A stretch of 64,000 nt of DNA from a virus. The stretch spans positions 20,509 to 84,508 of the IMG/VR virus record IMGVR_UViG_3300043444_000257; one strand, given 5' to 3'. Below the pieces are notes generated by a model. The model searched no databases and had not been told where the DNA came from. It saw only the letters and a list, made by a program, of their open reading frames with translations. The translations under genes were made by a program, and so were the position numbers. Below are positions 42,201-49,788 of this stretch, one piece after another. Position 1 is the first letter of the stretch; the number at the start of each line of letters is the position of its first letter.

Positions 42201-44151
42201 TGGCGCACTACCAAGTTCAACAACATGGACCAGTGTAGCAGGCGGCGATTTAACTGCAACTGAAACAGGTTCATCATTTGTAGTTGGTAGAGCATACACA
42301 ATCGCTACTTTAGGTAATACAAACTGGCTTGCAGTAGGTGCTCCTAGTGTAACAGTTGGTGCATCGTTTATCGCTACTAGCTCAGGTGGAACAGGAACCG
42401 CAACACCAACAGCATCTGCTGTGGTAGCTATCGCTGCTACAGGTGCTACTGCATATTCATATGACGGTGGATCGACATGGACTGCCGGTGCAAACTTACC
42501 AACCAGCACAGGTTCATGGATTTCTGTAAAATATGCCAAAGGTATATGGGTCGCAGTAACATTTGGCGATAACAAAACAGCTTATTCTACTAACAACGGC
42601 GTGTCATGGTCAGCTGGCGGAACATTACCAAGCTCAGCTAACTGGATTGACATTACCTATGGTAAGGGCCGTTGGGTAGTTGTTGCTCAAGGCGGCACTG
42701 ATGCAGCCTACACATTAGACAATGGTTCCGTTTGGATAGCAGCTACAATGCCATCAAGCAGTAACTGGAGTTCAGTTGCTTATGGTAACAACAGATTCGT
42801 TGCTGTATCTAGCACTAGCGGAACTGTAGCAGCCTACAGCTTAACTGGTGTTACATGGGTAGCATCAACATTGCCAGCAACAGCTAGCTGGACTGATATC
42901 ACTTACGGTCAGGGTGTATTCCTAGCAGTAAGTCAAAGCACACAGGCAGCATCATCTGAAGATGGTATCGTATGGACTTCTAGAACAAGTTCAACAGCAG
43001 CCAACGGATTTAGCGGTGTAACATTTGGTAATCCAAATAGATACGGTTTATTCGTAGCTGTTCAAAGATCTACAGCAGGCACAGTGGCTTCATACTTTAG
43101 AACCGGTGCTACTGCAAGAGGTCGTGCATTTGTAAGCCAAGAGAAGATCTTTGCAGTCCGCTTACACGAACCTGGATCAGGATACGCCAGCGCACCAACA
43201 ATGACTATCACAGATCCTAACAACATCTATGAAATGCCATTTACAGTGAGAATCGGCAAAGGTGCTATAGCTAACCCAAGCTTCGTTAACAGAGGCATTG
43301 GTTATGTGACTGCTAACGGTGAAGTTTCATCGGGTGATGGTTATGGCGATTTCTACCAAAGCGGTTCATATGTAGCTGTAAGAAGATTAACACAGCGTCC
43401 AGTGGCTGGTTCTAACGTTGTATTAAGCAACTTACCAGGAAGAACATTTAAACTAGTTAACGTTGTATCGTTTAGAGGATCATATGATGGTTCTTATACA
43501 GCGTTCTTCCAGATCAGTCCACAAATAGCAGTCAGCGAGTCCCCAGAACATGGAGATTCAGTAACTACTAGAATCCGTTATTCACAGGTTCGACTAACTG
43601 GACACGACTTCTTGAGCATTGGATCAGGAAACTTTACGGATACCAACTATCCAAATGATTTCACACAAGATCCTGCTCAAGCTAATGAAACTGTAGAAAA
43701 TAACGGCGGACGAGTATTCTTTACATCAACCGACCAAGACGGTAACTTCCGAGTTGGCGACTTGTTTACGATTGAACAGTCCACTGGTATCGCGACATTG
43801 AACGCTGATGCGTTTAACATCGCAGGTCTACAAGAACTTACTCTGGGCGAAGTAACGCTAGGTGGAGCTTCTGCAAGTATTACAGAATTCTCTACAGATC
43901 CGTTCTTTACCGCAGATTCAGATTCTGTTGTTCCTACACAACGAGCAATTAAAGCCTACATTTCCGCACAAATTGGTGGCGGTGGTGCGTCATTGAACGT
44001 AAATAGTGTAACAGCTGGTTTTATCTATATTAGTAATAATCAGATCACTACTACAACAAACACACCTATCCAGATGAAGGCAAGATTTGATTTCCGTGGT
44101 GGCGTAACAGGATATCCAGTAGCTTGGAACTACTTTTTAAATAACAGATAA
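36259..44151 (+). CDS. Giant modular tail fibre (2630 aa), expanded paralogue
   Basis: Same architecture as the preceding fibre, but longer by added modules. Seven N-terminal 'W---T-Y--GD-V-YGG--Y-C---HT' units (~8-460), the sixth interrupted by a ~90-residue insert (VRFSGTTFGGIIAGATYYVKT) that recurs near residue 1410 (IRFTGTTFGGIETGTTYYVRE). The helical 'C-RD-----DA--YDL-Y-GNY-S' module is present four times (~613, ~910, ~1253, ~1463) against once in the shorter fibre. Then the beta-helix (GWGPDDESTWIRTRSPYVQNVATFGYA), Asp-box propeller (~1960-2250), and the common end (GHDFLSIGSGNF, FFTSTDQDGNFRVGDLF, VVPTQRAIKAYIS). Probably a long receptor-binding fibre. Confidence 0.75.
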   Translation: MAEFKLGRIRFVWKGNWTTGTEYYKDDVVRQGGKTFICTVGHTAAADFYTDLNFVPTKWNQMTDGQEWRGNWTTSTSYKVGDLVKYGGTVYVCNTSHTSASTSALGLENSIANWDTFAEGFDWKSDWAINTRYKPNDVVSYGGITYICVTGHTSAATTTLGLEDASANWQEWNTGLEYKGAWSGSSVRYKVNDIVKYGGGTWICVTAHTSQAAFTTDEAKWNQFNEGIEFEGDWSSATAYQIGDIVRYGGNQYVAKTNNTNENPRTATTEWDLFAEGFKYRGAHALTTNYLIGDVVRNAGHVYLASTDSTALQFTCTSVLGASDRFVMSTPTADVQVGQAVRFSGTTFGGIIAGATYYVKTVVSPTDITISTTPGGTTFNIPGNASGSMTVDIGWIPSQAAASSVWTRLNSGLNWSGEWLDDTEYDIGDVVRYGSNAYVCVSRHRSEGDDGSTVGTEGGGQSNSRPDRDSTGTYWNILSIGTETSLLTTRGDLVYFGGAGPTRLPVGVEGQVLRVSEDDIPEWFTIGKVDHVYYVANHGTDHPAPIHGLTVDKPWASIRYACEQVLAGPRNLSAARLLELNRAFIQRETVEWIDYQVTNNISPFSTSFTYKDDRCERDIGYIIDAVIWDIRHGGNKKTRESALSYVNDAPAVYTLGQEAETVAAINYALSVMDNVLDQTAPAANYQTLNGDNSTAIVAQWTDAAIAAEDGVKTTVAGLVEIVTDAITAGVDTDIPAEYLPSTIIHIKTGRYLEELPIIVPEGCCLLGDEVRSVNAGPSAGTTNIADAYYSLQSLSRMESIVGDIVVGSTVTKTAGNTASQSQLFPYADTDQQSTVKQLVRMIRHNIDWRLGTMNLVSYTDPTNYNSSYLVGYGDARTQLLLNKEYFKVEVTAYIDANYPDVYYSRTKCQQDVGYIIDSLVYDLTYGGYQQSINAGLAYFNGSGGAMAIDSEELTATIAAMNHLKAMVQDAIALTPTGGDQSEIPQWRTGTAGSAGSITFVGQAMDYIISIVTNGTTGAPTATITTIASGTTITTAIAHGLQVGDTFTPRTSANGLVKGVTYFVKTVPTTTQITLAPSFDGTAITSLTNGTGLSIVCDIVNWPATSWATGSQVTAFTILSAAQESIIQNVIDDLNAVAWHTDFVVDSTSLTTTQFRVYVGKTDLVHTYVSGGTVTKSDGTELAITGFTYNESTGYAVVTTATHGLAAGDIVDIEGVIVTCTSSGASPNTLTATFPSGTGTRNGVTKVSYIQNKCIRDIRIILNAVGYDVMFNGNYQSLRAAYSYLRSTATEVFSLGQKAVTRDALTNVKTEAKANVGGDSTAQSRIETLMTLIDDIIFSGSMEGSNQTTGSRNLHYAARQLELNKSFMVAEISAYITATFTGTATATAGATEYITCGSTSWLKRNAAIRFTGTTFGGIETGTTYYVREIVSSTVFTVSLTPYGSAVNLSTATGTMGFALYYNSALCLRDVEAYTDALKYDLVYPGNYKSAMAARYYANSVKGSLEEDMYYLRNTTGIRNQTLEGLTGDLTSNNDYGTRRVTAGAYCSLDPGWGPDDESTWIRTRSPYVQNVATFGYAAIGQKIDGSLHNGGNCSIVSNDFTQLISDGIGAWVTNNGRAELVSVFTYYSHIGYLAENGGKIRGTNGNNSYGDFGSVAEGFDATETPNTGIVDNKYQFVATVGSAFPDGASVLQLEFDNAGSEYTTATMNVTGAGTSASVEADEFRDDAVFQVRLLDLGNDSSGQFGGEGYITNSNTAQGGTTTSITIAATDQEINSAYIGMKVYLTGGTGAGQYGIITAYNAGTKLASVQKESTGASGWDHLVPGTTISAPDASTTYTIEPRITFSAPSYASTASTLNDSATWDDVNYSNISKGYDNVTGTTDGSGTGATFLVLKKGTKYNVISKVAGTGYARLDTITIDGTSVGGASTTNDITLTITAVNSTTGAIQAFDTEGYGQGGHYVAIASGATTTNISPNGTSWIAGGALPSSTTWTSVAGGDLTATETGSSFVVGRAYTIATLGNTNWLAVGAPSVTVGASFIATSSGGTGTATPTASAVVAIAATGATAYSYDGGSTWTAGANLPTSTGSWISVKYAKGIWVAVTFGDNKTAYSTNNGVSWSAGGTLPSSANWIDITYGKGRWVVVAQGGTDAAYTLDNGSVWIAATMPSSSNWSSVAYGNNRFVAVSSTSGTVAAYSLTGVTWVASTLPATASWTDITYGQGVFLAVSQSTQAASSEDGIVWTSRTSSTAANGFSGVTFGNPNRYGLFVAVQRSTAGTVASYFRTGATARGRAFVSQEKIFAVRLHEPGSGYASAPTMTITDPNNIYEMPFTVRIGKGAIANPSFVNRGIGYVTANGEVSSGDGYGDFYQSGSYVAVRRLTQRPVAGSNVVLSNLPGRTFKLVNVVSFRGSYDGSYTAFFQISPQIAVSESPEHGDSVTTRIRYSQVRLTGHDFLSIGSGNFTDTNYPNDFTQDPAQANETVENNGGRVFFTSTDQDGNFRVGDLFTIEQSTGIATLNADAFNIAGLQELTLGEVTLGGASASITEFSTDPFFTADSDSVVPTQRAIKAYISAQIGGGGASLNVNSVTAGFIYISNNQITTTTNTPIQMKARFDFRGGVTGYPVAWNYFLNNR

Positions 44152-44164
44152 TGGAGATTAACAA

Positions 44165-44485
44165 ATGGCAACAGGAAGATTAGGAACAGCAGACCTATCA
44201 GCAGCAACAAATACTACGGTCTACACAGTGCCGGCAGACACGTTTGCTGTGGTTTCTGTGAACTTATGTAACAGAGGCGCAACAGCAGCACAGGTTCGCA
44301 TCGCAGTGGCAACTTCTGCAACACCGGGTAATGCTGAGTTCATCGAATATGATGCTCAGATCACAGCCAACGGTGTTCTAGAAAGAACAGGTCTAGTATT
44401 AGATGCTGGTAAATTGATTGTGGTGCGTTCGAGCGCAATTAACGTTTCTGCTGTGGTGTATGGTATCGAAACATCAACAGCTTAA
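44165..44485 (+). CDS. Small fibre-associated beta protein
   Basis: 106 aa with AATGGAGA before the ATG. MATGRLGTADLSAATNTTVYTVPADTFAVVSVNLCNRGATAAQVRIAV, then IEYDAQITANGVLERTGLVLDAGKLIVVRSSAINVSAVVYGIE. This is a recurrent phage beta-sandwich seen in virion surface and fibre proteins, and shares its plan with the proteins at 25692 and 30033. Probably a small adaptor between fibre parts. Confidence 0.6.
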   Translation: MATGRLGTADLSAATNTTVYTVPADTFAVVSVNLCNRGATAAQVRIAVATSATPGNAEFIEYDAQITANGVLERTGLVLDAGKLIVVRSSAINVSAVVYGIETSTA

Positions 44486-44500
44486 TAGGAGCGTAAAAAC

Positions 44501-44956
44501 ATGGGAAGAATAGTATCATTAGGTATCCAGGCAACAATGTCTGCCAATATCATGGGGACAACTGCCGAACGCCCAACAGCGGTAAACCCAGGGGTTACCT
44601 TTTATAATCAATCGACAGGACAGTTGGAAATTTACAACGGCAGTGCTTGGGTAACAGTGGGTGATTTTCAACGAGTTGATATCACTTCGAGTCAAACTGT
44701 AGTGTCTAATAGATCATATTGGGTTAACACTACCAGCGCGGCAGTTACACTAACTCTTCCTGCTAGTCCATCCGCTGGAGATTTTATCAAAGTCACGGAC
44801 GTTGGTGGGACATTCGGAACAAATAACTGCACGATTAACCCCAACGGTGGAAGAATTATGCGTCAAGCAGACTCGATGACAATCAGCACCAATGGTGCTA
44901 GTGTTAGAATGGTCTATTATGATGCAACAAGAGGTTGGTTACTAGAAGCTATCTAA
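44501..44956 (+). CDS. Short fibre protein with 'TAERP' module
   Basis: 151 aa after AATAGGAGC. GTTAERPTAVNPGVTFYNQSTGQLEIYNGSAWVTVGDF is the fibre-tip module. The rest (TSSQTVVSNRSYWVNTTSAAVTLTLPASPSAGDFIKVTDVGGTFGTNNCTINPNGGRIM) is a beta-domain common in phage tail fibres and tail spikes ('LP.sPs.GD.i.v.D.....a.N.iti.p.g'). Likely a fibre segment tied to the three adhesins that follow. Confidence 0.7.
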   Translation: MGRIVSLGIQATMSANIMGTTAERPTAVNPGVTFYNQSTGQLEIYNGSAWVTVGDFQRVDITSSQTVVSNRSYWVNTTSAAVTLTLPASPSAGDFIKVTDVGGTFGTNNCTINPNGGRIMRQADSMTISTNGASVRMVYYDATRGWLLEAI

Positions 44957-44966
44957 GGAATAAAGA

Positions 44967-45818
44967 ATGCCGTTCAATTATCAGTCATTAAAAAACTTAA
45001 CAGATCAAGCTATCGTTGACGGCTCTATCGATTCAGTTGATATAGCAGATGGTGCTGTCACAGGCACAAAAATACAACTCGGAAACGTAACATCTGGTAA
45101 ACTAGCATCCGGAGCCGTAGATTTAGGATCTTCGACTACCACAGGAACTATGCCTATTAATAAAGGAGGAACTAATGTTACTTCGTTAGGTGGAGCATAT
45201 CGAGCACTTTACAGCGACGGATCAAATTTACAGTTTAATCCTCACGGTATACAAGGCATGCAGGTATTTACAGGTTCAGGAACCTGGAATAGACCTAGCG
45301 GTGTTAGATACATCCGTGTGCAAGTTCAAGGAGCGGGTGGTGGTGGTAGTGGTCACGGTGAGGGCGGCGGAGCAGGTGGTTATTCAGAGAGATATCTAGA
45401 TGTTACAGGTATTTCGTCTGTGTCAGTATATGTTGGTGGCGGAGGTGGTGGCACATATTATGCCAACGCTGGCGGCAACGGAGACTATGCAGGCTTTGGC
45501 CCATATTGTTCAGCGGGCGGCGGCCATGGAGCCAATAGACAAAATCAACATAGCGGTGGAGTCAGTGGTGTAGGATCGGGCGGAAACCTAAATCTACACC
45601 AAGGTGGCGGATTTAGTCACCATGCGTATAGTGCTCAATCTAACGCTGATACCTTCTGGGGTGGTGGTGCACCGAGCAGCCATCCACAAGGTGGACACTT
45701 TGCACACAATCACCAAACGCACTGTTCTCCGGGCACAGGCGGCGCAGGAGCGCACTTTCATGGACACAGAGGTTCAGATGGAAGACCTGGTTTAGTTGTT
45801 GTTACTAGTTTTTATTAA
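44967..45818 (+). CDS. Gly/His-rich tail adhesin, copy 1 of 3
   Basis: 283 aa. N-terminal ~95 residues are a fibre-attachment segment (MPFNYQSLKNLTDQAIVDG, GNVTSGKLASGAV, TGTMPINKGGTNVTSLGG). A short strand block (GSGTWNRPSGVRYIRVQVQG) leads into a Gly-rich domain (~115-270) of GGGGSG and GGGGGG runs separated by short His-, Asn- and Tyr-rich loops, closing with HRGSDGRPG and a hydrophobic strand. Such glycine-rich layouts are known from gp38-type adhesins of T2 and S16, where polyglycine helices hold variable loops that bind the receptor. The many His residues (GGHFAHNHQTH) could also bind metal. Tandem with two paralogues. Confidence 0.7.
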   Translation: MPFNYQSLKNLTDQAIVDGSIDSVDIADGAVTGTKIQLGNVTSGKLASGAVDLGSSTTTGTMPINKGGTNVTSLGGAYRALYSDGSNLQFNPHGIQGMQVFTGSGTWNRPSGVRYIRVQVQGAGGGGSGHGEGGGAGGYSERYLDVTGISSVSVYVGGGGGGTYYANAGGNGDYAGFGPYCSAGGGHGANRQNQHSGGVSGVGSGGNLNLHQGGGFSHHAYSAQSNADTFWGGGAPSSHPQGGHFAHNHQTHCSPGTGGAGAHFHGHRGSDGRPGLVVVTSFY

Positions 45819-45829
45819 GAGAGAAATCG

Positions 45830-46687
45830 ATGCCATTTAATTACCAATCATTAAAAAACATAAGTCAAGCGGCATTGGTCAATGATGCTATCATTGGTGC
45901 AGACCTAACAACCAATGCTGTTACTAACGCTAAACTTTCAAATTCGACCATTTCTTCTAGTGAATTAGGCACAGGAGCAGTTGATGTAACACAGGCATCT
46001 GTTAGCGGAACATTGCCAGTCGGAAAAGGCGGAACTGGTTTAACTGGTTTCAGCGGAGCATATAGAGTTTTAGCAGCCAATTCTGGAAATAATGCTTTAG
46101 AATTTGCTCCTACTGGAATTTATAGGATGGTCGTGTTTACCGGTAACGGAACATGGAATAGACCTAGCGGTGTTCGATACATCAAGGTTCAGGTCCAAGG
46201 TGGCGGCGGTGGCGGTGGCGGCCATGGAGAATCTGGTGCAGCCGGCGGTTATGCAGAACGTGTATTAGATGTCACGGGCATTTCATCGGTAGGAATTACT
46301 ATCGGGGGTGGCGGCGGTGGCACATATTATAATAATGCCGGCGGCAACGGTGCATCAAGTTCTTTTGGACCGTATGTATCAGCAGGTGGTGGTCATGGCT
46401 GCAACAGGCATAATAATCACAACGGTGGACTTGCCGGTGCTGGCTCCGGTGGCGACTTAAATTTATATGGTGGCTGCGGTGGTGGTCACGAACAGCGATC
46501 TTCAGGTATGGGAGGATCTACTTATTTCGGCGGAGCTGCACCTAGCGGGCATCCGCAAGGCGGGCATTTCGCACACAATCACCAAGGACACAGTGCTCCG
46601 GGCACAGGTGGAACATCGGGATATTTCAGCGGACACAGAGGTTCTGACGGAAGGCCTGGCATTATTGTGATAACAGAATATTATTAA
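45830..46687 (+). CDS. Gly/His-rich tail adhesin, copy 2 of 3
   Basis: 285 aa paralogue of the previous gene. It keeps MPFNYQSLKNISQAAL, TGLTGFSGAYRVLA, GNGTWNRPSGVRYIKVQVQG and the closing HRGSDGRPG. It differs in the loop regions of the Gly-rich domain (CNRHNNHNGGLAG, YGGCGGGHEQRSSGM), which is where receptor specificity would lie. The loop positions hold Cys and extra Arg not found in copy 1. Copy number and loop variation suggest receptor-range diversification. No unusual codon use or frame damage is seen. Confidence 0.7.
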   Translation: MPFNYQSLKNISQAALVNDAIIGADLTTNAVTNAKLSNSTISSSELGTGAVDVTQASVSGTLPVGKGGTGLTGFSGAYRVLAANSGNNALEFAPTGIYRMVVFTGNGTWNRPSGVRYIKVQVQGGGGGGGGHGESGAAGGYAERVLDVTGISSVGITIGGGGGGTYYNNAGGNGASSSFGPYVSAGGGHGCNRHNNHNGGLAGAGSGGDLNLYGGCGGGHEQRSSGMGGSTYFGGAAPSGHPQGGHFAHNHQGHSAPGTGGTSGYFSGHRGSDGRPGIIVITEYY

Positions 46688-46699
46688 TAGAGTGAGAAT

Positions 46700-47554
46700 A
46701 TGCCATTTAATTATCAAACACTTAAAAATTTAACCGGTGCTGCGATTATCGATCTGCAGATCGGTTCTAGTCAAATTACAGACAGGTCTATTCCTGACGC
46801 TGATATCACAGCCGGAGCAGTTACATCTGGAAAGATGGCATCCTCTGCTGTAAGTTTGAGTTCATCAACAGTAACTGGAACTTTACCAGTTACCAAAGGC
46901 GGAACCGGTATAACCAGCATTGGTGGAAACAATACCGTGCTTAGAACCAACAGTTCTAATAACGGGTTAGAATATGCTGTAGCAGGATTTTCTGGCATGC
47001 AGGTATTTACAGGTTCAGGAACCTGGAATAGACCAAGTGGAGTTCGATATATTCGTGTAAAAGTCCAAGCTGCAGGTGGCGGTGGATCCGGACACGGAGA
47101 ATCAGGCGCAGCTGGCGGATATTCGGAACGTGTATTAGATGTGTCGGGAATCAGCTCAGTTAGTGTAACTGTTGGCGGCGGCGGCGGCGGAACATATTAC
47201 TCTGGTGCCGGTGGCAACGGAAACGGTAGTTCATTTGGACCATATGCTAGTGCTCAAGGCGGTCACGGAGCCAATAGACAAAATCAACACAGCGGTGGAG
47301 TCAGTGGAGGTGCTGGCGGTGGAGATTTAAATATTCACACAGGGTCGGGCGGATCTCACCACCATAGTTTTGGACCTGGCGGGACTAGCCATTTTGGAGG
47401 TCCTGCACCTAGCGGACACCCACAAGGCGGCCACTTTGCACACAATCATCAAAATCATAGCGCACCCGGAACGGGTGGCACAGGTGGATACTTCCATGGA
47501 CACAGAGGCTCAGACGGCCGTCCGGGAATCGTAGTAGTTGAAGAATATAAATAA
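46700..47554 (+). CDS. Gly/His-rich tail adhesin, copy 3 of 3
   Basis: 284 aa paralogue, closest to copy 1 in the Gly-rich centre (GANRQNQHSGGVSG in both) but with a different head region (QIGSSQITDRSIPDADITAGAV) and its own loops (HTGSGGSHHHSFGPGG, APSGHPQGGHFAHNH, GGYFHGHRG). It ends DGRPGIVVVEEYK. Likely an alternative adhesin. Its last codons overlap a TATAAATA (47546-47553). Confidence 0.7.
   Translation: MPFNYQTLKNLTGAAIIDLQIGSSQITDRSIPDADITAGAVTSGKMASSAVSLSSSTVTGTLPVTKGGTGITSIGGNNTVLRTNSSNNGLEYAVAGFSGMQVFTGSGTWNRPSGVRYIRVKVQAAGGGGSGHGESGAAGGYSERVLDVSGISSVSVTVGGGGGGTYYSGAGGNGNGSSFGPYASAQGGHGANRQNQHSGGVSGGAGGGDLNIHTGSGGSHHHSFGPGGTSHFGGPAPSGHPQGGHFAHNHQNHSAPGTGGTGGYFHGHRGSDGRPGIVVVEEYK
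47546..47553 (+). promoter_or_regulatory. Possible late promoter (TATAAATA) at the end of adhesin 3
   Basis: A perfect TATAAATA lies in the final codons of the third adhesin, 20 bases before the next ATG (47573). The predicted transcript start would fall in the Shine-Dalgarno GGGAGA (47558-47563), which argues against it or for a very short leader. Confidence 0.3.
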
Positions 47555-47572
47555 TCTGGGAGATTAATAGTT

Positions 47573-48070
47573 ATGAAAAAAGCATTAGTAGGATATCAAG
47601 GCTGGGTTTCTCAGGTCGTAGAACCAGGCGAAGATCACGAAATTTATGAAGGTCCAGGAGCAACCATGATGTGGGTCGATGCTCCTGATGATATCACTAT
47701 GGACTGGACATTAGAATGGAGTCCTGGCCAACAGAAGATGATATGGGTCGAGCGAGATGGCCCGTTTACTAGCAATGATGTAGCTCGGAAAGTGGCTTAC
47801 GGAGAAGTAGGCGCACAGTTAGGGATGATATTTGATGCTATCAAAGATAACGGAGTGTTAGATACCAATAGCGAATGGTTTCAGCATCAGGTTATGGTTA
47901 AATCAATGATTCCAAAGCCAACTGGGGATAAGTTCTTAATGACTAATGAAGAATATATCGAAGCTATGGCAAATACTGAGCCTAGCGCAGATCGTCAACC
48001 AGTTCCATCTACAGCAGAACTTCCTTCTTGGGTGAGATATCCAGGGTGGAAAGGGTATCAAGGTCGATAA
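47573..48070 (+). CDS. Conserved small protein at end of fibre block
   Basis: 165 aa with GGGAGA before the ATG. MKKALVGYQGWVSQVVEPGEDHEIYEG, ATMMWVDAPDDITMDWTLEWSPGQQKMIWVERDG, then VAYGEVGAQLGMIFDAIKDNG, a stretch seen in tail-fibre-associated marine phage proteins, then a Trp/Pro/Gly-rich tail (LPSWVRYPGWKGYQGR). The function is not known. The Trp content (seven or more) makes it a conspicuous possible substrate for the tryptophan-type halogenases just downstream, but that is only a guess. Confidence 0.6.
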   Translation: MKKALVGYQGWVSQVVEPGEDHEIYEGPGATMMWVDAPDDITMDWTLEWSPGQQKMIWVERDGPFTSNDVARKVAYGEVGAQLGMIFDAIKDNGVLDTNSEWFQHQVMVKSMIPKPTGDKFLMTNEEYIEAMANTEPSADRQPVPSTAELPSWVRYPGWKGYQGR

Positions 48071-48086
48071 GTTGTTCTAACACAAG

Positions 48087-48113
48087 AAAAGGCATCTTTG
48101 GATGCCTTTTTTT
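48087..48113 (+). terminator. Rho-independent terminator at end of fibre block
   Basis: A 10-bp perfect stem (AAAAGGCATC against GATGCCTTTT), TTTG loop and a T-run, 16 bases after the preceding stop. It separates the fibre transcript from the halogenase operon. Confidence 0.92.
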
Positions 48114-48134
48114 ATTTCGACCATAAAATACGTA

Positions 48135-48142
48135 TATAAATA
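48135..48142 (+). promoter_or_regulatory. Late promoter (perfect TATAAATA) for the rightward halogenase/oxygenase operon
   Basis: Exact TATAAATA directly after the terminator and 34 bases before the halogenase ATG (48169), with AAGGA before that ATG. All genes from 48169 to 57831 overlap or nearly touch, so this promoter probably drives the whole run. Confidence 0.75.
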
Positions 48143-48168
48143 CTTCACCATCGGTATAAGGATTAATC

Positions 48169-49788
48169 ATGCAGATTAAAAAAGTAACAATCATAGGAGG
48201 CGGTAGTTCGGGCTGGATGACCGCCGCAGCTCTTTCAAAACTATGTAAACATTTAGAAATTACAGTAGTTGAATCGTCAAAAGTAGGCACAGTTGGGGTC
48301 GGAGAAAGCACACTAGGTCATATTAATAAATTTCTAAAATTATTAGGGTTAAAAGATGAAGATTGGATGGCCGCTTGTAACGCCACATATAAGAATTCTA
48401 TTCGTTTTACTAATTTTAGAGAAGGCAACGGCGAATTTTTCGAATATCCGTTCAGTGCCGGTTTAGATTTCACAGACAAACCGCACGGTCTCCAGGCATG
48501 GAGTGAATTGGCCACGTTATATCCAGATGAATACACTCCCCAGACATTCGCAGAATTTTATTGCACAGGCAATACATTACTTGCAAAGTATGCCAAAGAA
48601 ACTAGAGACGAGAAGGGTATTTTAAGAAATTATAATTTTGATTATGATACTGCATATCATCTTGATGCACAACTGTTCGGACAATGGTTGAAGAACAACA
48701 TAGCTATTCCCAATGGTGTTAAACATATTATTAATGACATCCATAGCTTTAAGAAAGATCATTTAGGTAATATCACACAGATAATGTGTGCCGACGCATC
48801 TATATTACCTCAAACAGATCTTTGGGTAGACTGCACAGGTTTTAAATCTATCTTATTAGAAGGTTGGATGGGTCAGCAGTTTCAATCGTTTGACAAATAT
48901 CTAGCCAACGATCGAGCATGGGCATGTAGATTACCGTATACTGACAGAGAACGTCAAATGTTAAACGTCACTGACTGCCATGCTCTCAATAATGGATGGG
49001 TTTGGTATATTCCTTTATGGAATAGAATTGGCACTGGATATGTATATTCAACTAGATTTACTACTCCCGAAGAAGCAAAAAGAGAATTTAGAGAACATAT
49101 CGCCAAACAGCACAGTCCCGAAGTTGCAGAAAATGCAGAAATGTTTGAAGTAGTAATCAAACACGGAAAACGTCGCAGGGCCTGGGTGAATAACGTAGTG
49201 GGTGTAGGATTGAGTTACGGTTTTGTTGAACCTCTAGAATCTACAGGATTATTAACTACACATGAAAATATCATAAAACTTGTAGAAAATCTAAATCGCC
49301 GAAACGGCTATGTCACACGCAGCGAAATTGAAGGTTTTAATTTTGCTGTCGACTATGACGTTACAAAATTTAGAGATTTTGTAGCACAGCATTATGCATT
49401 ATCTATGAGGACTGACACGCCTTATTGGCGCTGGTGCACTCAGTTAAACGAATATTGCCCAGAGATGCAAGGGGATACGATGTTAAAACAAGCTCAATTC
49501 CCGAACCTTTTAGGAAATCTTGTAGGCAATCAGAGTTATTTTCCGGAGTATACAGGAAATATGTTTATCGCTGCTGGTATGGGAGTTAAGTCTATTTCTA
49601 CTCCAGAATTGATTTATTTCAGCGGAGACCGAATGGATGTTATTCGTAAAGAAGAAGAAATCAATTATACAAAACGTAGATATGAAGAATACAGAGATTT
49701 TGTGATAGAACATATCAAAACATTGCCGAGTCATTATCAATTCTTAAAAGATAATATCTACGGTGGAAAAGATGACCACGCTGTGTAA
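48169..49788 (+). CDS. Flavin-dependent (tryptophan-type) halogenase
   Basis: 539 aa, about the PrnA length. FAD-binding GGGSSG at 10-15; halogenase GVGES at 44-48; the catalytic Lys at 75 (NATYKNSIRF, equivalent to PrnA K79); the diagnostic WxWxIP as W-V-W-Y-I-P near 277-282; and FVEPLESTG near 353-361 with the conserved Glu. FADH2 and O2 give a flavin hydroperoxide that oxidises halide; hypohalous acid is then used at the Lys/Glu site on an activated aromatic ring. No reductase is seen in the window, so the host must reduce the FAD. Marine phage relatives include VirX1 of cyanophage Syn10, reported to iodinate diverse substrates. First gene of a late operon of oxygenases. Confidence 0.9.
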   Translation: MQIKKVTIIGGGSSGWMTAAALSKLCKHLEITVVESSKVGTVGVGESTLGHINKFLKLLGLKDEDWMAACNATYKNSIRFTNFREGNGEFFEYPFSAGLDFTDKPHGLQAWSELATLYPDEYTPQTFAEFYCTGNTLLAKYAKETRDEKGILRNYNFDYDTAYHLDAQLFGQWLKNNIAIPNGVKHIINDIHSFKKDHLGNITQIMCADASILPQTDLWVDCTGFKSILLEGWMGQQFQSFDKYLANDRAWACRLPYTDRERQMLNVTDCHALNNGWVWYIPLWNRIGTGYVYSTRFTTPEEAKREFREHIAKQHSPEVAENAEMFEVVIKHGKRRRAWVNNVVGVGLSYGFVEPLESTGLLTTHENIIKLVENLNRRNGYVTRSEIEGFNFAVDYDVTKFRDFVAQHYALSMRTDTPYWRWCTQLNEYCPEMQGDTMLKQAQFPNLLGNLVGNQSYFPEYTGNMFIAAGMGVKSISTPELIYFSGDRMDVIRKEEEINYTKRRYEEYRDFVIEHIKTLPSHYQFLKDNIYGGKDDHAV

